This document shows, piece after piece, positions 35,865-45,230 of a DNA stretch of 64,000 bases. Made by a program: the position numbers and the translations under genes. Position 1 is the stretch's first letter. Each line of letters begins with the position of its first letter. The notes under the pieces were generated by a model. It was given only the letters and a program-made list of their open reading frames with translations, searched no databases and was not told the DNA's origin. Source of the stretch: Psychromonas sp030397575 (GTDB taxonomy: Bacteria > Pseudomonadota > Gammaproteobacteria > Enterobacterales > Psychromonadaceae); the NCBI RefSeq assembly GCF_046250175.1, contig NZ_CP176468.1. One strand, written 5' to 3'.

Positions 35865-37375
35865 TATTTAGCGACCTCATTAAGTTGTTGTAAACTTAAA
35901 CCAGCTTTAAGTTGCTCTGCAGCCAATTGCGTATAATCATTTACAGTTCCACCAAAAATAACCATCAAAGGCAGTATTCCGACTAATAAGCCAATAGCAA
36001 TATATTGCATAGGATGACTTTTAAGTGCGCTAGTATTTTCACCAGTAGTTTGCCAGAACAAAGACGTACCAGCGCGTGCTAAAGCAATCATTGCTATCAA
36101 CCCTCCCACAAGTACCAGTGGGAAAACCCACATTGCTTGGCTTGCTTTAGTAACTGATTGCAAAATTAACGCTTTACCAACAAAACCTGATAACGGTGGC
36201 ATGCCAATTAAAGCGATCGCTAATAATGCAAAGATAAAGCCTAAAATGCCAGCTTGCGACATTGCTCTAGCAGCAACAAAACGATCTTCCGCTTGGCCAC
36301 GTTGTTGTTGAATTAAGCCAGCTAACAAGAACATAGCAGCACAAGCGACGGTACTGTGTATTAAGTAATAAATTCCAGCTGAAGTGGCCTGTACCGTATT
36401 CAAACTAATGGTCACCAATAACGTACCCACAGATACAATGACCAAGTTACTACAAAGCACTTTCAAACTTTTACTGGCTAATACCGCAATACTAGCAACA
36501 GCAATAGTTAATAAAGCAATTGGCCACAACCATGGTAAGGCGATATTAGCTAGTTCACCTGCTTGATCACCAAATATCACTCCATGCACTCGCCAAATAC
36601 TATAAATACCCACTTTAGTCATAATGGCAAATAATGCGGCCACTGAAGTGCTTGTAGAGGAGTAAGCTTTGGGTAACCAAAAATGCAAAGGGAGCATCGC
36701 TGCTTTCAATCCAAATACAGCTAGTAATAATAAAGCGCCAGACTTAGCAATCAGTAGCTCATTGTCTGAAAGCAACGGAATTTTATCTGCCATATCAGCA
36801 AAATTAAGTGTCCCTAACGTGCCGTACAAGGTGCCCAGTGCAAACAAAAATAACGATGAACCAATTAAGTTAAGAAATACATAATGGATATTAGCTTGTG
36901 TTTTTTGCTTACCACCACCGTGTATCATCAGTGAATATGAAGCGATTAATAACACTTCGAAAAATACAAATAAGTTAAATGCATCACCCGTTAAAAATGC
37001 ACCGTTAATCCCCATTAATTGGAACATAATAAGGGAATGAAAGAAGGCACCTGTTTTATCTTCACCAGCACTCGCATATAGCGTGACTGCTAAGCCTAAA
37101 ATAGCACTTAAACACACCATTAATACCGAGAATAGATCTGCAACTAATACAATGCCAAAAGGCGCAGACCAATCACCAAGCGCATACACTTGGATACCTT
37201 CGCCTTGAACCTTAAATAGCAATGAAAAGGCAACGACAACCATTAATACATTAGCAGTGATACTCACTACACGTTGTTTATTTAAAGAATTATTTAGCCC
37301 TGGAAAAAGCAGAGCAACAGCCACAATAAAAGGGATCAGTACCGGAAAGATAGCTAAATGGTCAAACAAACTCAT
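35864..37375 (-). CDS. mrpD: Mrp Na+/H+ antiporter subunit D
   Basis: A 503-residue, ~14-helix homologue of the NuoL/M/N proton-channel subunits of complex I. The proton_antipo_M region contains the expected lysine and glutamate in FFEVLLIASYSLM and FGLKAAMLPLHFWLPKAY. MrpA and MrpD form the ion-conducting pair of the complex. It is coupled to both neighbours by start/stop overlaps. Confidence 0.95.
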   Translation of the reverse strand: MSLFDHLAIFPVLIPFIVAVALLFPGLNNSLNKQRVVSITANVLMVVVAFSLLFKVQGEGIQVYALGDWSAPFGIVLVADLFSVLMVCLSAILGLAVTLYASAGEDKTGAFFHSLIMFQLMGINGAFLTGDAFNLFVFFEVLLIASYSLMIHGGGKQKTQANIHYVFLNLIGSSLFLFALGTLYGTLGTLNFADMADKIPLLSDNELLIAKSGALLLLAVFGLKAAMLPLHFWLPKAYSSTSTSVAALFAIMTKVGIYSIWRVHGVIFGDQAGELANIALPWLWPIALLTIAVASIAVLASKSLKVLCSNLVIVSVGTLLVTISLNTVQATSAGIYYLIHSTVACAAMFLLAGLIQQQRGQAEDRFVAARAMSQAGILGFIFALLAIALIGMPPLSGFVGKALILQSVTKASQAMWVFPLVLVGGLIAMIALARAGTSLFWQTTGENTSALKSHPMQYIAIGLLVGILPLMVIFGGTVNDYTQLAAEQLKAGLSLQQLNEVAK

Positions 37376-37725
37376 TAGGATTTTTCCTCAGCTAAAGGAT
37401 CAAAAGGCTCTATACCATCTACATGGTCACTGCCTAGGTCTGCTCGTCCGCGCATCGCTAAAATTACAGCAAAAGCAGTCATCGCAAAGCCAATAACAAT
37501 AGCCGTAAGTACTAACGCCTGCGGTAGTGGATCTGCATAATTCTCACTGCTGTTTAGTACAGCTGGTGCACCTATCGTTAAACCACCACTAGCGAATAGG
37601 AATAAATTAACTGCATAAGACAATAAAGTAAGCCCAATAACTAAAGTAAAAGTATGCCCACGTAGCATCAAAAAGATACCGCAGGCACTCATAAAGCCAA
37701 CACAAATTGCATAGACTAATTCCAT
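37375..37725 (-). CDS. mrpC: Mrp Na+/H+ antiporter subunit C
   Basis: A 116-residue NuoK-like three-helix protein (SYAVNLFLFASGG, ALVLTAIVIGFAMTAFAV). Its start overlaps the mrpA stop and its stop overlaps the mrpD start (TAATG at both ends), so the genes are tightly coupled. Confidence 0.94.
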   Translation of the reverse strand: MELVYAICVGFMSACGIFLMLRGHTFTLVIGLTLLSYAVNLFLFASGGLTIGAPAVLNSSENYADPLPQALVLTAIVIGFAMTAFAVILAMRGRADLGSDHVDGIEPFDPLAEEKS

Positions 37726-40520
37726 TATCTTTCTCCTACTGTAAGTCGTTCTGTCGTGGTTAACTTACCTAAGCTTGCTAATATAAGTAATGTCGCACCG
37801 ATCACGGTGAAATAAACACCAATATCAAACACCAATGCACTAGCAAGTTCGAACTTACCTATCCAAGGCAAGGATACATACTCAAACCAAGAAGTTAAAA
37901 ATGGTCGACCAAAAGCCCAACTACCTAAACCAGTTAGTCCGGCAATGGTTAAACCAATCGCGATCATATAGTGATAACTTACACTTACTCTTTTAGCCAT
38001 CCAATCCACACCGTGTGCAAGGTATTGTTGAATTAATGCAATAGATGTAATCAAACCGGCAATAAAACCACCGCCTGGTAAGTTGTGTCCGCGCATAAAT
38101 ATATAAGCAGAGATAAGTAAAAATAGCGGTAATAAACTTTGTGATACAACCGATAATAGTACAGGGTATTTCTCTTTAGCCCATAAACGCCCTGCGTAAT
38201 CTTTAGTGCGCATTGATAAACGCATACGCGCGATCAACTTATGAATGCCTAATGCAGCAATACCTAATACTGTTATCTCACCAAAGGTATCAAAGCCACG
38301 GAAGTCAACCAGAATAACGTTCACCACATTGGTTCCGCCACCGCCGATTTTTGCATTTTCTAAGAAATACGCGGAAATACTATCCAAAGGATGGGTCATT
38401 AACGCAAAACAAATGGCGCCAATAATACAACCGATAAATGATGCAACGGCTAAATCACGCACAAAGTGACTAGGTCGACTTTTACTGGTTGGAGTTTGTT
38501 GTGGGAAAAAGTACAGTGCAAGCAATAATAAAATCACCGTTACGATTTCTACCGAAAGCTGCGTAAGGGCTAAATCGGGTGCAGAGAAGTAAGCAAAGGT
38601 TATCGATACCACTAATCCCACTAACGACAACATTAATAAAGCAATAAGACGATAATGACTCCAGATGATAGTGGCTAGCGACCCAGCAACGATCAAAATG
38701 GCAGCCACTATCACAGCACCGTTTATAGGTGTACCAGCTAAACTTCCCTTCGTCGTCTCTAAGTCAAATAGAGGAGGAGCAATCAATAATAACGCGAAGA
38801 AACACAGGCAAAAAGCATAGCGCTGTAGAGAGCCCGTCTCCATTTTAGTGGTTATTTTTTGTGACCATTTTACACAGGCCTGAATACAATCTTCAAATAC
38901 CAATTTTGCGTCAACATCCGGGAACATGCCTGCAAATTTAAACAAATGTTTGCGGTTCAAATAAATCGCCACACCACCAATAATAGCTAATGCACTCATT
39001 AACAAAGGAAGGTTAAACCCATGCCAAATAGAAAGGCTATATTCAGGTAAGGGATGATTAAGCACCACTAATGAAGTACTTTGAAGCAAAGGTCCAATAG
39101 TGTAGTTAGGGAAGATACCTACCAACAAACATATTGCCACTAAGATTTCCACTGGCACACGCATATAACGTGGAGGTTCATGAGGCGTTTTAGTTAACCC
39201 TTTCGGTTCACCATTAAAAAATACATCATGTATAAAACGCAGAGAATAAGCAACAGAGAAAGCGCCAGCAATCGTTGCTAAGACAGGGATTAACCAAGAC
39301 ATCGCCCCTAAAATACTTTGTTCTAACGTCTCAGCAAAGAACATTTCTTTAGATAAAAAACCATTGAGCAACGGCACGCCAGCCATCGAAGCCGATGCCA
39401 CCATTGCTAAGGTAGCGGTAATAGGCATGTACTTCCATAACCCATTAATTTTACGCATATCTCGCGAGCCGGATTCATGATCAATAATGCCTGCAGCCAT
39501 AAATAATGACGCTTTAAAAACAGCATGATTCATAATATGAAATATCGCAGCAATTGCGGCTAATTCAGTATTTAAACCGAGAAGCAGTACAATCAAACCA
39601 AGGTGACTAATGGTTGAGTAAGCTAATAGCCCTTTTAAATCATGTTTAAATAATGCGGTATAAGCACCCAATAATAGCGTAAACAAACCTGTCAAAGAAA
39701 CCACAACAAACCACGTTTCTGTACCAGCCAATACCGGATAGAAACGTGCTAATAAGAATATTCCTGCTTTTACCATAGTCGCTGAATGCAAGTAAGCACT
39801 AACTGGCGTCGGTGCTGACATTGCGTGAGGCAACCAAAAGTGGAATGGAAATTGGGCAGACTTTGTAAATGCACCAATTAAAAATAAACTTAAAATAGCA
39901 ATATAATATGGACTTTGTTTTACCAACTCAGCACTGTTAAGAACGACATCTAATTCGTAACTGCCGACCACTTGACCTAATAGAATAATTCCGGCCAATA
40001 ACGCTAAACCACCCGCTCCTGTAATAGTAAGCGCCATTCTAGCGCCTTTACGGGCATCGCTATTGTGTGACCAAAAACCAATTAGCAAGAATGAGCTAAT
40101 ACTAGTCAACTCCCAAAAAAACCAGAGTTGTAGCATATTGTTCGACATAACAATGCCAAGCATTGCCGTCATAAACATAATTAAATAACTGTAAAAACGC
40201 CCCATATTATCTTTTTCAGATAAATAGTAACGCGCATATAAGATCACCAGTAAACCAATCCCCAAGATCAATATACTGAATAATGCAGCTAAACCATCCA
40301 GCCGAAATGACAACGATAAACCTAATTGAGGGATCCACTCTACGCTTTTACTAAAAGACTCCCCTGCAAATACCGCTGGTAAATCGAGGAAAATTAAGCA
40401 AAGTGCAAGAGCAGGCAACAACGCAGTAGCCAGCGTGCATGCGCTACGATTAAGTTTATTGGTAAGTAAGGGAACAAGTATCCCGAACATGGGTAAAAAT
40501 GGCACCCAGAAATAATGCAT
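37725..40520 (-). CDS. mrpA: Mrp Na+/H+ antiporter subunit A fused to subunit B
   Basis: A 931-residue protein. The N-terminal ~500 residues are NuoL-like (FWELTSISSFLLIGFW, SAPTPVSAYLHSATMVKAGI); a DUF4040/MrpA C-terminal part follows (~600-760) and an MnhB domain ends it (~780-925, LPGGGFIAGLI). This A-B fusion gives the six-gene operon layout common in Gammaproteobacteria (group 2 Mrp), in contrast with the separate mrpB of Bacillus. The complex exchanges Na+ for H+, important for pH and salt tolerance in marine bacteria. Confidence 0.95.
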   Translation of the reverse strand: MHYFWVPFLPMFGILVPLLTNKLNRSACTLATALLPALALCLIFLDLPAVFAGESFSKSVEWIPQLGLSLSFRLDGLAALFSILILGIGLLVILYARYYLSEKDNMGRFYSYLIMFMTAMLGIVMSNNMLQLWFFWELTSISSFLLIGFWSHNSDARKGARMALTITGAGGLALLAGIILLGQVVGSYELDVVLNSAELVKQSPYYIAILSLFLIGAFTKSAQFPFHFWLPHAMSAPTPVSAYLHSATMVKAGIFLLARFYPVLAGTETWFVVVSLTGLFTLLLGAYTALFKHDLKGLLAYSTISHLGLIVLLLGLNTELAAIAAIFHIMNHAVFKASLFMAAGIIDHESGSRDMRKINGLWKYMPITATLAMVASASMAGVPLLNGFLSKEMFFAETLEQSILGAMSWLIPVLATIAGAFSVAYSLRFIHDVFFNGEPKGLTKTPHEPPRYMRVPVEILVAICLLVGIFPNYTIGPLLQSTSLVVLNHPLPEYSLSIWHGFNLPLLMSALAIIGGVAIYLNRKHLFKFAGMFPDVDAKLVFEDCIQACVKWSQKITTKMETGSLQRYAFCLCFFALLLIAPPLFDLETTKGSLAGTPINGAVIVAAILIVAGSLATIIWSHYRLIALLMLSLVGLVVSITFAYFSAPDLALTQLSVEIVTVILLLLALYFFPQQTPTSKSRPSHFVRDLAVASFIGCIIGAICFALMTHPLDSISAYFLENAKIGGGGTNVVNVILVDFRGFDTFGEITVLGIAALGIHKLIARMRLSMRTKDYAGRLWAKEKYPVLLSVVSQSLLPLFLLISAYIFMRGHNLPGGGFIAGLITSIALIQQYLAHGVDWMAKRVSVSYHYMIAIGLTIAGLTGLGSWAFGRPFLTSWFEYVSLPWIGKFELASALVFDIGVYFTVIGATLLILASLGKLTTTERLTVGER

Positions 40521-41103
40521 TTAAGCGAAGCTCCGTTAGCTAAGTGGTTGGTATTTTCAAACAACGATAGTGATTAATGGGGTAAAAATCAATGCCTTAT
40601 TATGTCAAATAGCATTAAATAATTGATTATTATACACTTCTATTTTTATGTTTAAGCTACAACCCTCATAATCTTTCCTACCGTGACGTTTTTTGATGCT
40701 TTACTTATGCTAATTGTACTCTGAAGAAGCGAAATCAGAGATCTTTAATATCAGATAGTAATGGAAATTAGCAGTGTTATAGTTGGAAATGCTATGTGAG
40801 TACTTGGATTGACAGCCAAGTGAATAAATTAAAAAACGATTAAATGTGTAAAATTTATAATCATTCAAGTAAAGCTTACACGAGCAATACCCATTGTATT
40901 CAGTTTTATATCATTTCCTGATTTATGTAAGTGAGCGAACACCTTCTATTCCCTTGATAATTATAATATTTCCCTTTTCCCATCATGGTATACCGCGCTT
41001 TTTATTATCCTGGCACAGTGATTGCTCATAATATCTGTGTAACTAACGTAAAAAGTGATGGATTAGTCATTCAAATGACTGGTATCAAAGTAAAAAGGCA
41101 ACA
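40521..41103. other. Intergenic region upstream of mrp and of the FNT remnant
   Basis: About 580 bp of AT-rich sequence. It must include the mrp promoter (minus). I could not recognise a gene or repeat, though its 3' end may contain further unrecognisable transporter remnant. Confidence 0.4.
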
Positions 41104-41417
41104 GGCAGCTTACTCATAAGTACTCTGCGAGGCTGGATGGTTAATGGCAATTGGCGCATAAAGAATGCTTTCTACCCACTCAACTTTCAGCCAGATCCTG
41201 TGCATTTATATTGCTACATTACTTATCGGCATAGGTGGGCTTCACCATTTTATTGCCGGTTCTGTTAGATTGTTTATTGGATAACCTCATGTCAGCCAAT
41301 ATTACATTAATCACAATAACACCCGTTATCTTATTAACTTTATTGGGTAATGCCATTGGCTGTAGTATTTTTATTACATTGTTAAATTATAGGCAGATAA
41401 GAGGTTTCAATAAGTAA
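41104..41417 (+). pseudogene. Decayed formate/nitrite (FNT/YfdC-like) transporter remnant
   Basis: Pieces of an FNT-family C-terminal half appear in shifting frames: LRGWMV, then IGGLHHFIAGSVRLF, then TLLGNAIGCSIFITLLNY. HxIAGS and LLGNxIG are hallmarks of FocA/NirC/YfdC channels. Stop codons and at least two frameshifts interrupt the reading frame, and the N-terminal half is not recognisable. A 60-codon ORF at 41235-41417 is only the last piece and should not be read as a gene. Confidence 0.65.
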
Positions 41418-41489
41418 TCAAACATCATCCAATCACAACTAGATTGAATTTTACAATTAAAGCATTTTAAGCGTAATAAGGAGAGTAAA

Positions 41490-44216
41490 GTGACATCATC
41501 AAACAAATACTTATCAAACTTGACGATTAATGGTAGAGATTATAACTATTTCGACTTATCAAGCTTAGATATTGATATTAATCGACTTCCTTTAACTGCA
41601 AAAATTTTATTAGAAAATTTACTCCGCCACAGTGAGCAACTGTATGTGCAAGAGGATGATATTAAAACCTTATCCCAGTGGGATACTAAAGCTGCACTTG
41701 ATACAGAGATTGCATTTGTCCCATCACGTGTAATTTTACAAGACTTTACTGGTGTCCCTGCTGTTGTTGATTTAGCGGCAATGCGTAATGCGATGCTTGA
41801 ACTCGGTGGCGATGCCAATAAAATCAATCCCTTAAAACCAGTAGACTTAGTCATAGACCATTCGATCATGGTAGATGAGTTTGGTAAAGCAGACTCCTTT
41901 GAAAAAAATACTGAAATTGAAATAGCACGAAATAAAGAGCGTTATCAGTTTTTAAAATGGGGACAAAGTGCATTTGATAACTTTAAAGTTGTCCCTCCAG
42001 GCAAAGGTATAGTACATCAAGTTAATTTAGAGTTCCTCGCAAGAGTCACCTTTGTTGATGATCAACATGATACTCCCCTGCTCTATCCAGATACCTTAGT
42101 GGGAACCGACTCACACTCCACCATGATAAATGGACTAGGAGTACTAGGCTGGGGCGTTGGCGGTATAGAAGCAGAAGCAGCGATGCTAGGTCAACCTGTC
42201 ACCATGTTAATTCCAGAAGTGGTAGGAATGGAATTGACCGGGAAATTACCAGCGGGTGCAACAGCAACAGATTTAGTATTAGCCGTCACCGAAAAATTAA
42301 GAGCACATGGCGTAGTCGGTAAGTTTGTTGAATTCTTTGGCTCAGGCATACAACACTTAACCGTGGCTGATCGCGCAACGATTGCTAATATGTCACCTGA
42401 ATATGGTGCAACCTGTGGTTTATTCCCAATTGACGAACAAACATCAAAATACCTCGAGCTAACGGGAAGAAGCCAAGAACAAATCGATATCATAGAAGCC
42501 TATGCAAAAGCGCAAGGTATGTGGGGAAGCGAGTCTCAGAAAAATACTGAATACCATGCCCAAGTTAGTCTCGATTTAGAGAAGGTAGTTCCTGCTATTG
42601 CTGGCCCTAAGCGCCCACAAGATAGAATTAATTTAGACCAAGCAGCATCAGCTTTTGAAGACTGGATTAAACAACAAAAAGAGTTATCAATCATTCCTGC
42701 GGAACAACAAAACAAACGTTTTGATGATGAAGGTGGCGCTAAAAATATTGGTTCAACAGCGGTAGCGCCCAAAACATCTGCCTCTTATCACCTAAAAGGA
42801 CAAGATGTAGAGCTCCATGAAGGCGCAGTGGTCATCGCGGCCATCACTAGTTGTACTAACACATCGAATCCATCGGTACTGGTGGCTGCCGCCTTACTCG
42901 CTAAAAAAGCCAATGCATTAGGGTTAGCCGTCAAGCCTTGGGTAAAAACCAGTTTTGCACCTGGCTCACAAGTGGTAACTGAATATTTAAATAATGCAGG
43001 TTTATCAACAGAGCTGGATAAACTGGGTTTCAATTTAGTAGGTTATGGTTGTACCACCTGTATTGGTAATTCAGGGCCGTTAGCAGAGCCAATAAGTAAT
43101 GCGATCAAAGAAAATGATTTAACCGTTACTTCGGTATTATCTGGAAATAGAAACTTTGAAGGTCGCATCCATTCAGATGTGAAAGCCAATTACTTAGCGT
43201 CACCACCACTTGTTGTTGCTTATGCGTTAGCTGGCAATATGAAAATGGATATTGCTAATGAAGCATTAGGCATTAGTCATGAAGGGAAGCCTGTTTATTT
43301 GAAAGATATTTGGCCAAGTCAGCAAGAGATACAAGACATTGTGACTCGCGTGGTCAACAAACAAATGTTCTCGGATAAATATGGTTCAGTTTACGATGGT
43401 GGCGATAGTTGGAAAAACCTCGAAACCGTTGATAGTGATATTTATAACTGGCCGACAAGTACCTATGTTAAAAAACCAAGCTTTTTTGACAACATGAATG
43501 TGCAACCTGAACCAATAAAAGCGATTGAAAATGCACGTTGTTTATTAAAACTAGGTGACAGTGTGACAACCGACCATATCTCACCTGCCGGCTCTATCGG
43601 AAAAGAAACGCCAGCGGCCAAATACCTTGTTGAAAACCAAGTACAAGCAAAAGACTTTAACTCGTACGGTTCAAGACGCGGTAATCATGAAGTAATGATG
43701 CGAGGTACATTTGCTAACGTCAGGTTAAAAAACCAACTTGCCCCCGGCACAGAAGGCGGATTTACAACTTATCAACCTGAAGGCAAGCAGATGACTGTAT
43801 TTGAGGCGGCACAACAATACACGGCCAATAATGTATCTACAGTCGTGATTGCAGGTAAAGAGTACGGAACAGGGAGTTCTCGCGACTGGGCAGCAAAAGG
43901 ACCTTTATTATTAGGCGTAAAAGCGACCATTGCAGAAACCTATGAACGCATCCATCGCTCAAATCTGATCGGTATGGGTATATTACCGTTACAATTTAAA
44001 AAAGGTGAAGGGGCTGAAAAGTATGATTTGGATGGTACCGAATCTTTTTCAATTGAAGCGATTACAGCAGAACAAAAACAAGTCACCGTTAATGTAACCA
44101 AAGAAAATGGAGACGCGTTTTCTTTTGAAGCAGATATCCGTATTGATACCCCGAATGAATTTGAATACTTCCGTCATGGTGGAATACTTCAATATGTAAT
44201 GAGATCACTGCTTTAA
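41490..44216 (+). CDS. acnA: Aconitate hydratase A
   Basis: A 908-residue aconitase of the AcnA/IRP type, full length. Cluster-ligand cysteines lie in AITSCTNTSNP and YGCTTCIGNSG; substrate/active-site segments include GTDSHSTMINGLG, GSRRGNHEVMMRGTF and KEYGTGSSRDWAAKG. It isomerises citrate to isocitrate through a [4Fe-4S] centre and, in this family, can bind mRNA as an apo-protein. The start is GTG with AAGGAGA 5 bp upstream. It is a single-gene transcription unit. Confidence 0.97.
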   Translation: MTSSNKYLSNLTINGRDYNYFDLSSLDIDINRLPLTAKILLENLLRHSEQLYVQEDDIKTLSQWDTKAALDTEIAFVPSRVILQDFTGVPAVVDLAAMRNAMLELGGDANKINPLKPVDLVIDHSIMVDEFGKADSFEKNTEIEIARNKERYQFLKWGQSAFDNFKVVPPGKGIVHQVNLEFLARVTFVDDQHDTPLLYPDTLVGTDSHSTMINGLGVLGWGVGGIEAEAAMLGQPVTMLIPEVVGMELTGKLPAGATATDLVLAVTEKLRAHGVVGKFVEFFGSGIQHLTVADRATIANMSPEYGATCGLFPIDEQTSKYLELTGRSQEQIDIIEAYAKAQGMWGSESQKNTEYHAQVSLDLEKVVPAIAGPKRPQDRINLDQAASAFEDWIKQQKELSIIPAEQQNKRFDDEGGAKNIGSTAVAPKTSASYHLKGQDVELHEGAVVIAAITSCTNTSNPSVLVAAALLAKKANALGLAVKPWVKTSFAPGSQVVTEYLNNAGLSTELDKLGFNLVGYGCTTCIGNSGPLAEPISNAIKENDLTVTSVLSGNRNFEGRIHSDVKANYLASPPLVVAYALAGNMKMDIANEALGISHEGKPVYLKDIWPSQQEIQDIVTRVVNKQMFSDKYGSVYDGGDSWKNLETVDSDIYNWPTSTYVKKPSFFDNMNVQPEPIKAIENARCLLKLGDSVTTDHISPAGSIGKETPAAKYLVENQVQAKDFNSYGSRRGNHEVMMRGTFANVRLKNQLAPGTEGGFTTYQPEGKQMTVFEAAQQYTANNVSTVVIAGKEYGTGSSRDWAAKGPLLLGVKATIAETYERIHRSNLIGMGILPLQFKKGEGAEKYDLDGTESFSIEAITAEQKQVTVNVTKENGDAFSFEADIRIDTPNEFEYFRHGGILQYVMRSLL

Positions 44217-44247
44217 TTGATTATAAACGTTATTTAGCCATCAACAG

Positions 44248-44288
44248 GCTCGAAATCCATCACACAATATTCTTGATAGGTTTCGAGC
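44248..44288 (+). terminator. Weak inverted repeat after acnA
   Basis: Perfect 8-bp arms (44248-44255, 44281-44288) with a 25-nt loop 32 bp after the acnA stop. It has no T-tract; it may be an acnA terminator. Confidence 0.35.
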
Positions 44289-44308
44289 TTCCATAACCCA
44301 TTCGGGTA

Positions 44309-44558
44309 CTGTCAACTTATGTAACCAGAATGACTAAAGGCTGATTAATTCAGCCTGAATCTAAATTTGGGCCACCTCTAACTCGCCTCCATTCAGAGGA
44401 GGAGCGTTCTCGAAACACCCAATAATGTTTTGCTTGTATTAAATGACGGCCAAAACGAAACAGGTTATTTGACCATCCCAAGACAACTCAAAAACGTTGG
44501 GTTTAGCCTTGCGATCTAAACTTACGCATCTGTTGTTCTTGTTGCCGAGTTGGCTGAT
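44309..44558 (-). mobile_element. IS6-family insertion sequence fragment (transposase 3' part)
   Basis: This stretch is clearly similar to the left part of the longer IS remnant at 53459-54258: the same end (CTGTCAACTTATGTAA), then degenerate codons for the transposase C-terminus on the minus strand. It breaks off where the second copy encodes the conserved QPTRQQE block, and an unrelated XRE gene fragment follows. It has stops and frameshifts and cannot be active. Confidence 0.75.
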
Positions 44559-44723
44559 ATATTTAGAGGTGTCGGAGTTGATAGAAGTACTGCAACGAGA
44601 GTATGCCATGATACAAATAATCGCATTGATTTTGAAACGCTAGAACTACTATGCAATTATTTAGATTGCACTGTGGGAGAGTTACTTGAAGTTTACAGTG
44701 AGCAAGATAAAAATAATTTATAA
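44544..44723 (+). pseudogene. 5'-truncated XRE/YozG-type regulator
   Basis: The plus-strand frame reads VGVDRSTATRVCHD, then NRIDFETLELLCNYLDCTVG and ELLEV before a stop at 44721. This is the C-terminal two thirds of a small Cro/C1-type HTH protein (YozG-like). There is no start codon and the 5' part has been replaced by the IS6 remnant, so it is a deletion or insertion scar. Where exactly the IS sequence ends is uncertain by ~15 bp. Confidence 0.6.
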
Positions 44724-44796
44724 AGGATAAAGATAGGCTTGGGCTACAAGAGGGCGACTTTTGGTCCCTCGGTGATTTTCAATAGATGCCAGAAAC

Positions 44797-44819
44797 AAAA
44801 AAACAAGCATAAGAGCTTG
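44797..44819 (-). terminator. Terminator following the tRNA-Gly 3' fragment
   Basis: CAAGC/GCTTG arms (44804-44808, 44815-44819) followed on the minus strand by seven Ts. It lies 20 nt beyond the CCA end of the tRNA fragment, where a tRNA-gene terminator is expected. Confidence 0.6.
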
Positions 44820-44838
44820 GTTTTAAAGTATAAATACT

Positions 44839-44885
<47 letters not shown>

Positions 44886-45230
44886 TACAAGAATATTTTT
44901 ACAACTTACTGAAAAAAAAGAAAAACATTTAATTACAAGTACTTACTTTCAGAAATAACGACACCGTTTAATGCCAAATTTAACCATTTAAAATTTAATT
45001 TTAAAAAAATGGTCACATCAAATGAGCAAAAATTAAATTTAAAATACAAAATCACTGAGCTTCTTTGTTGAAAAAATTCAACAATTTTGTATTTTTAATA
45101 CGTTGATAAACTATCTAAATCAGAAAATATTTTATATTCCAGAGCTTATTTTTAAGCAAAACGTAACCTAATTTAATTACAATAAATAAAAAAATGTAAT
45201 CAAAATAAGATACAAAGTTTAAGTATAAGA
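44886..45230. other. AT-rich junction downstream of hipA
   Basis: 345 bp of very AT-rich sequence between the tRNA fragment and hipA. Apart from the inverted repeat at 45041-45095 I see nothing in it. Confidence 0.4.
45041..45095. repeat. Nested inverted repeat downstream of hipA
   Basis: Outer 12-bp arms AAAATACAAAAT (45041-45052) and ATTTTGTATTTT (45084-45095) enclose an inner 7-bp pair (45066-45072, 45077-45083). It could be the hipBA terminator or an island-end structure. Confidence 0.45.

Noticed and set aside
41235..41417. 60-codon membrane-like ORF before acnA
   Set aside because: It is the last intact piece of the frameshifted FNT-transporter relic and has no ribosome binding site of its own.
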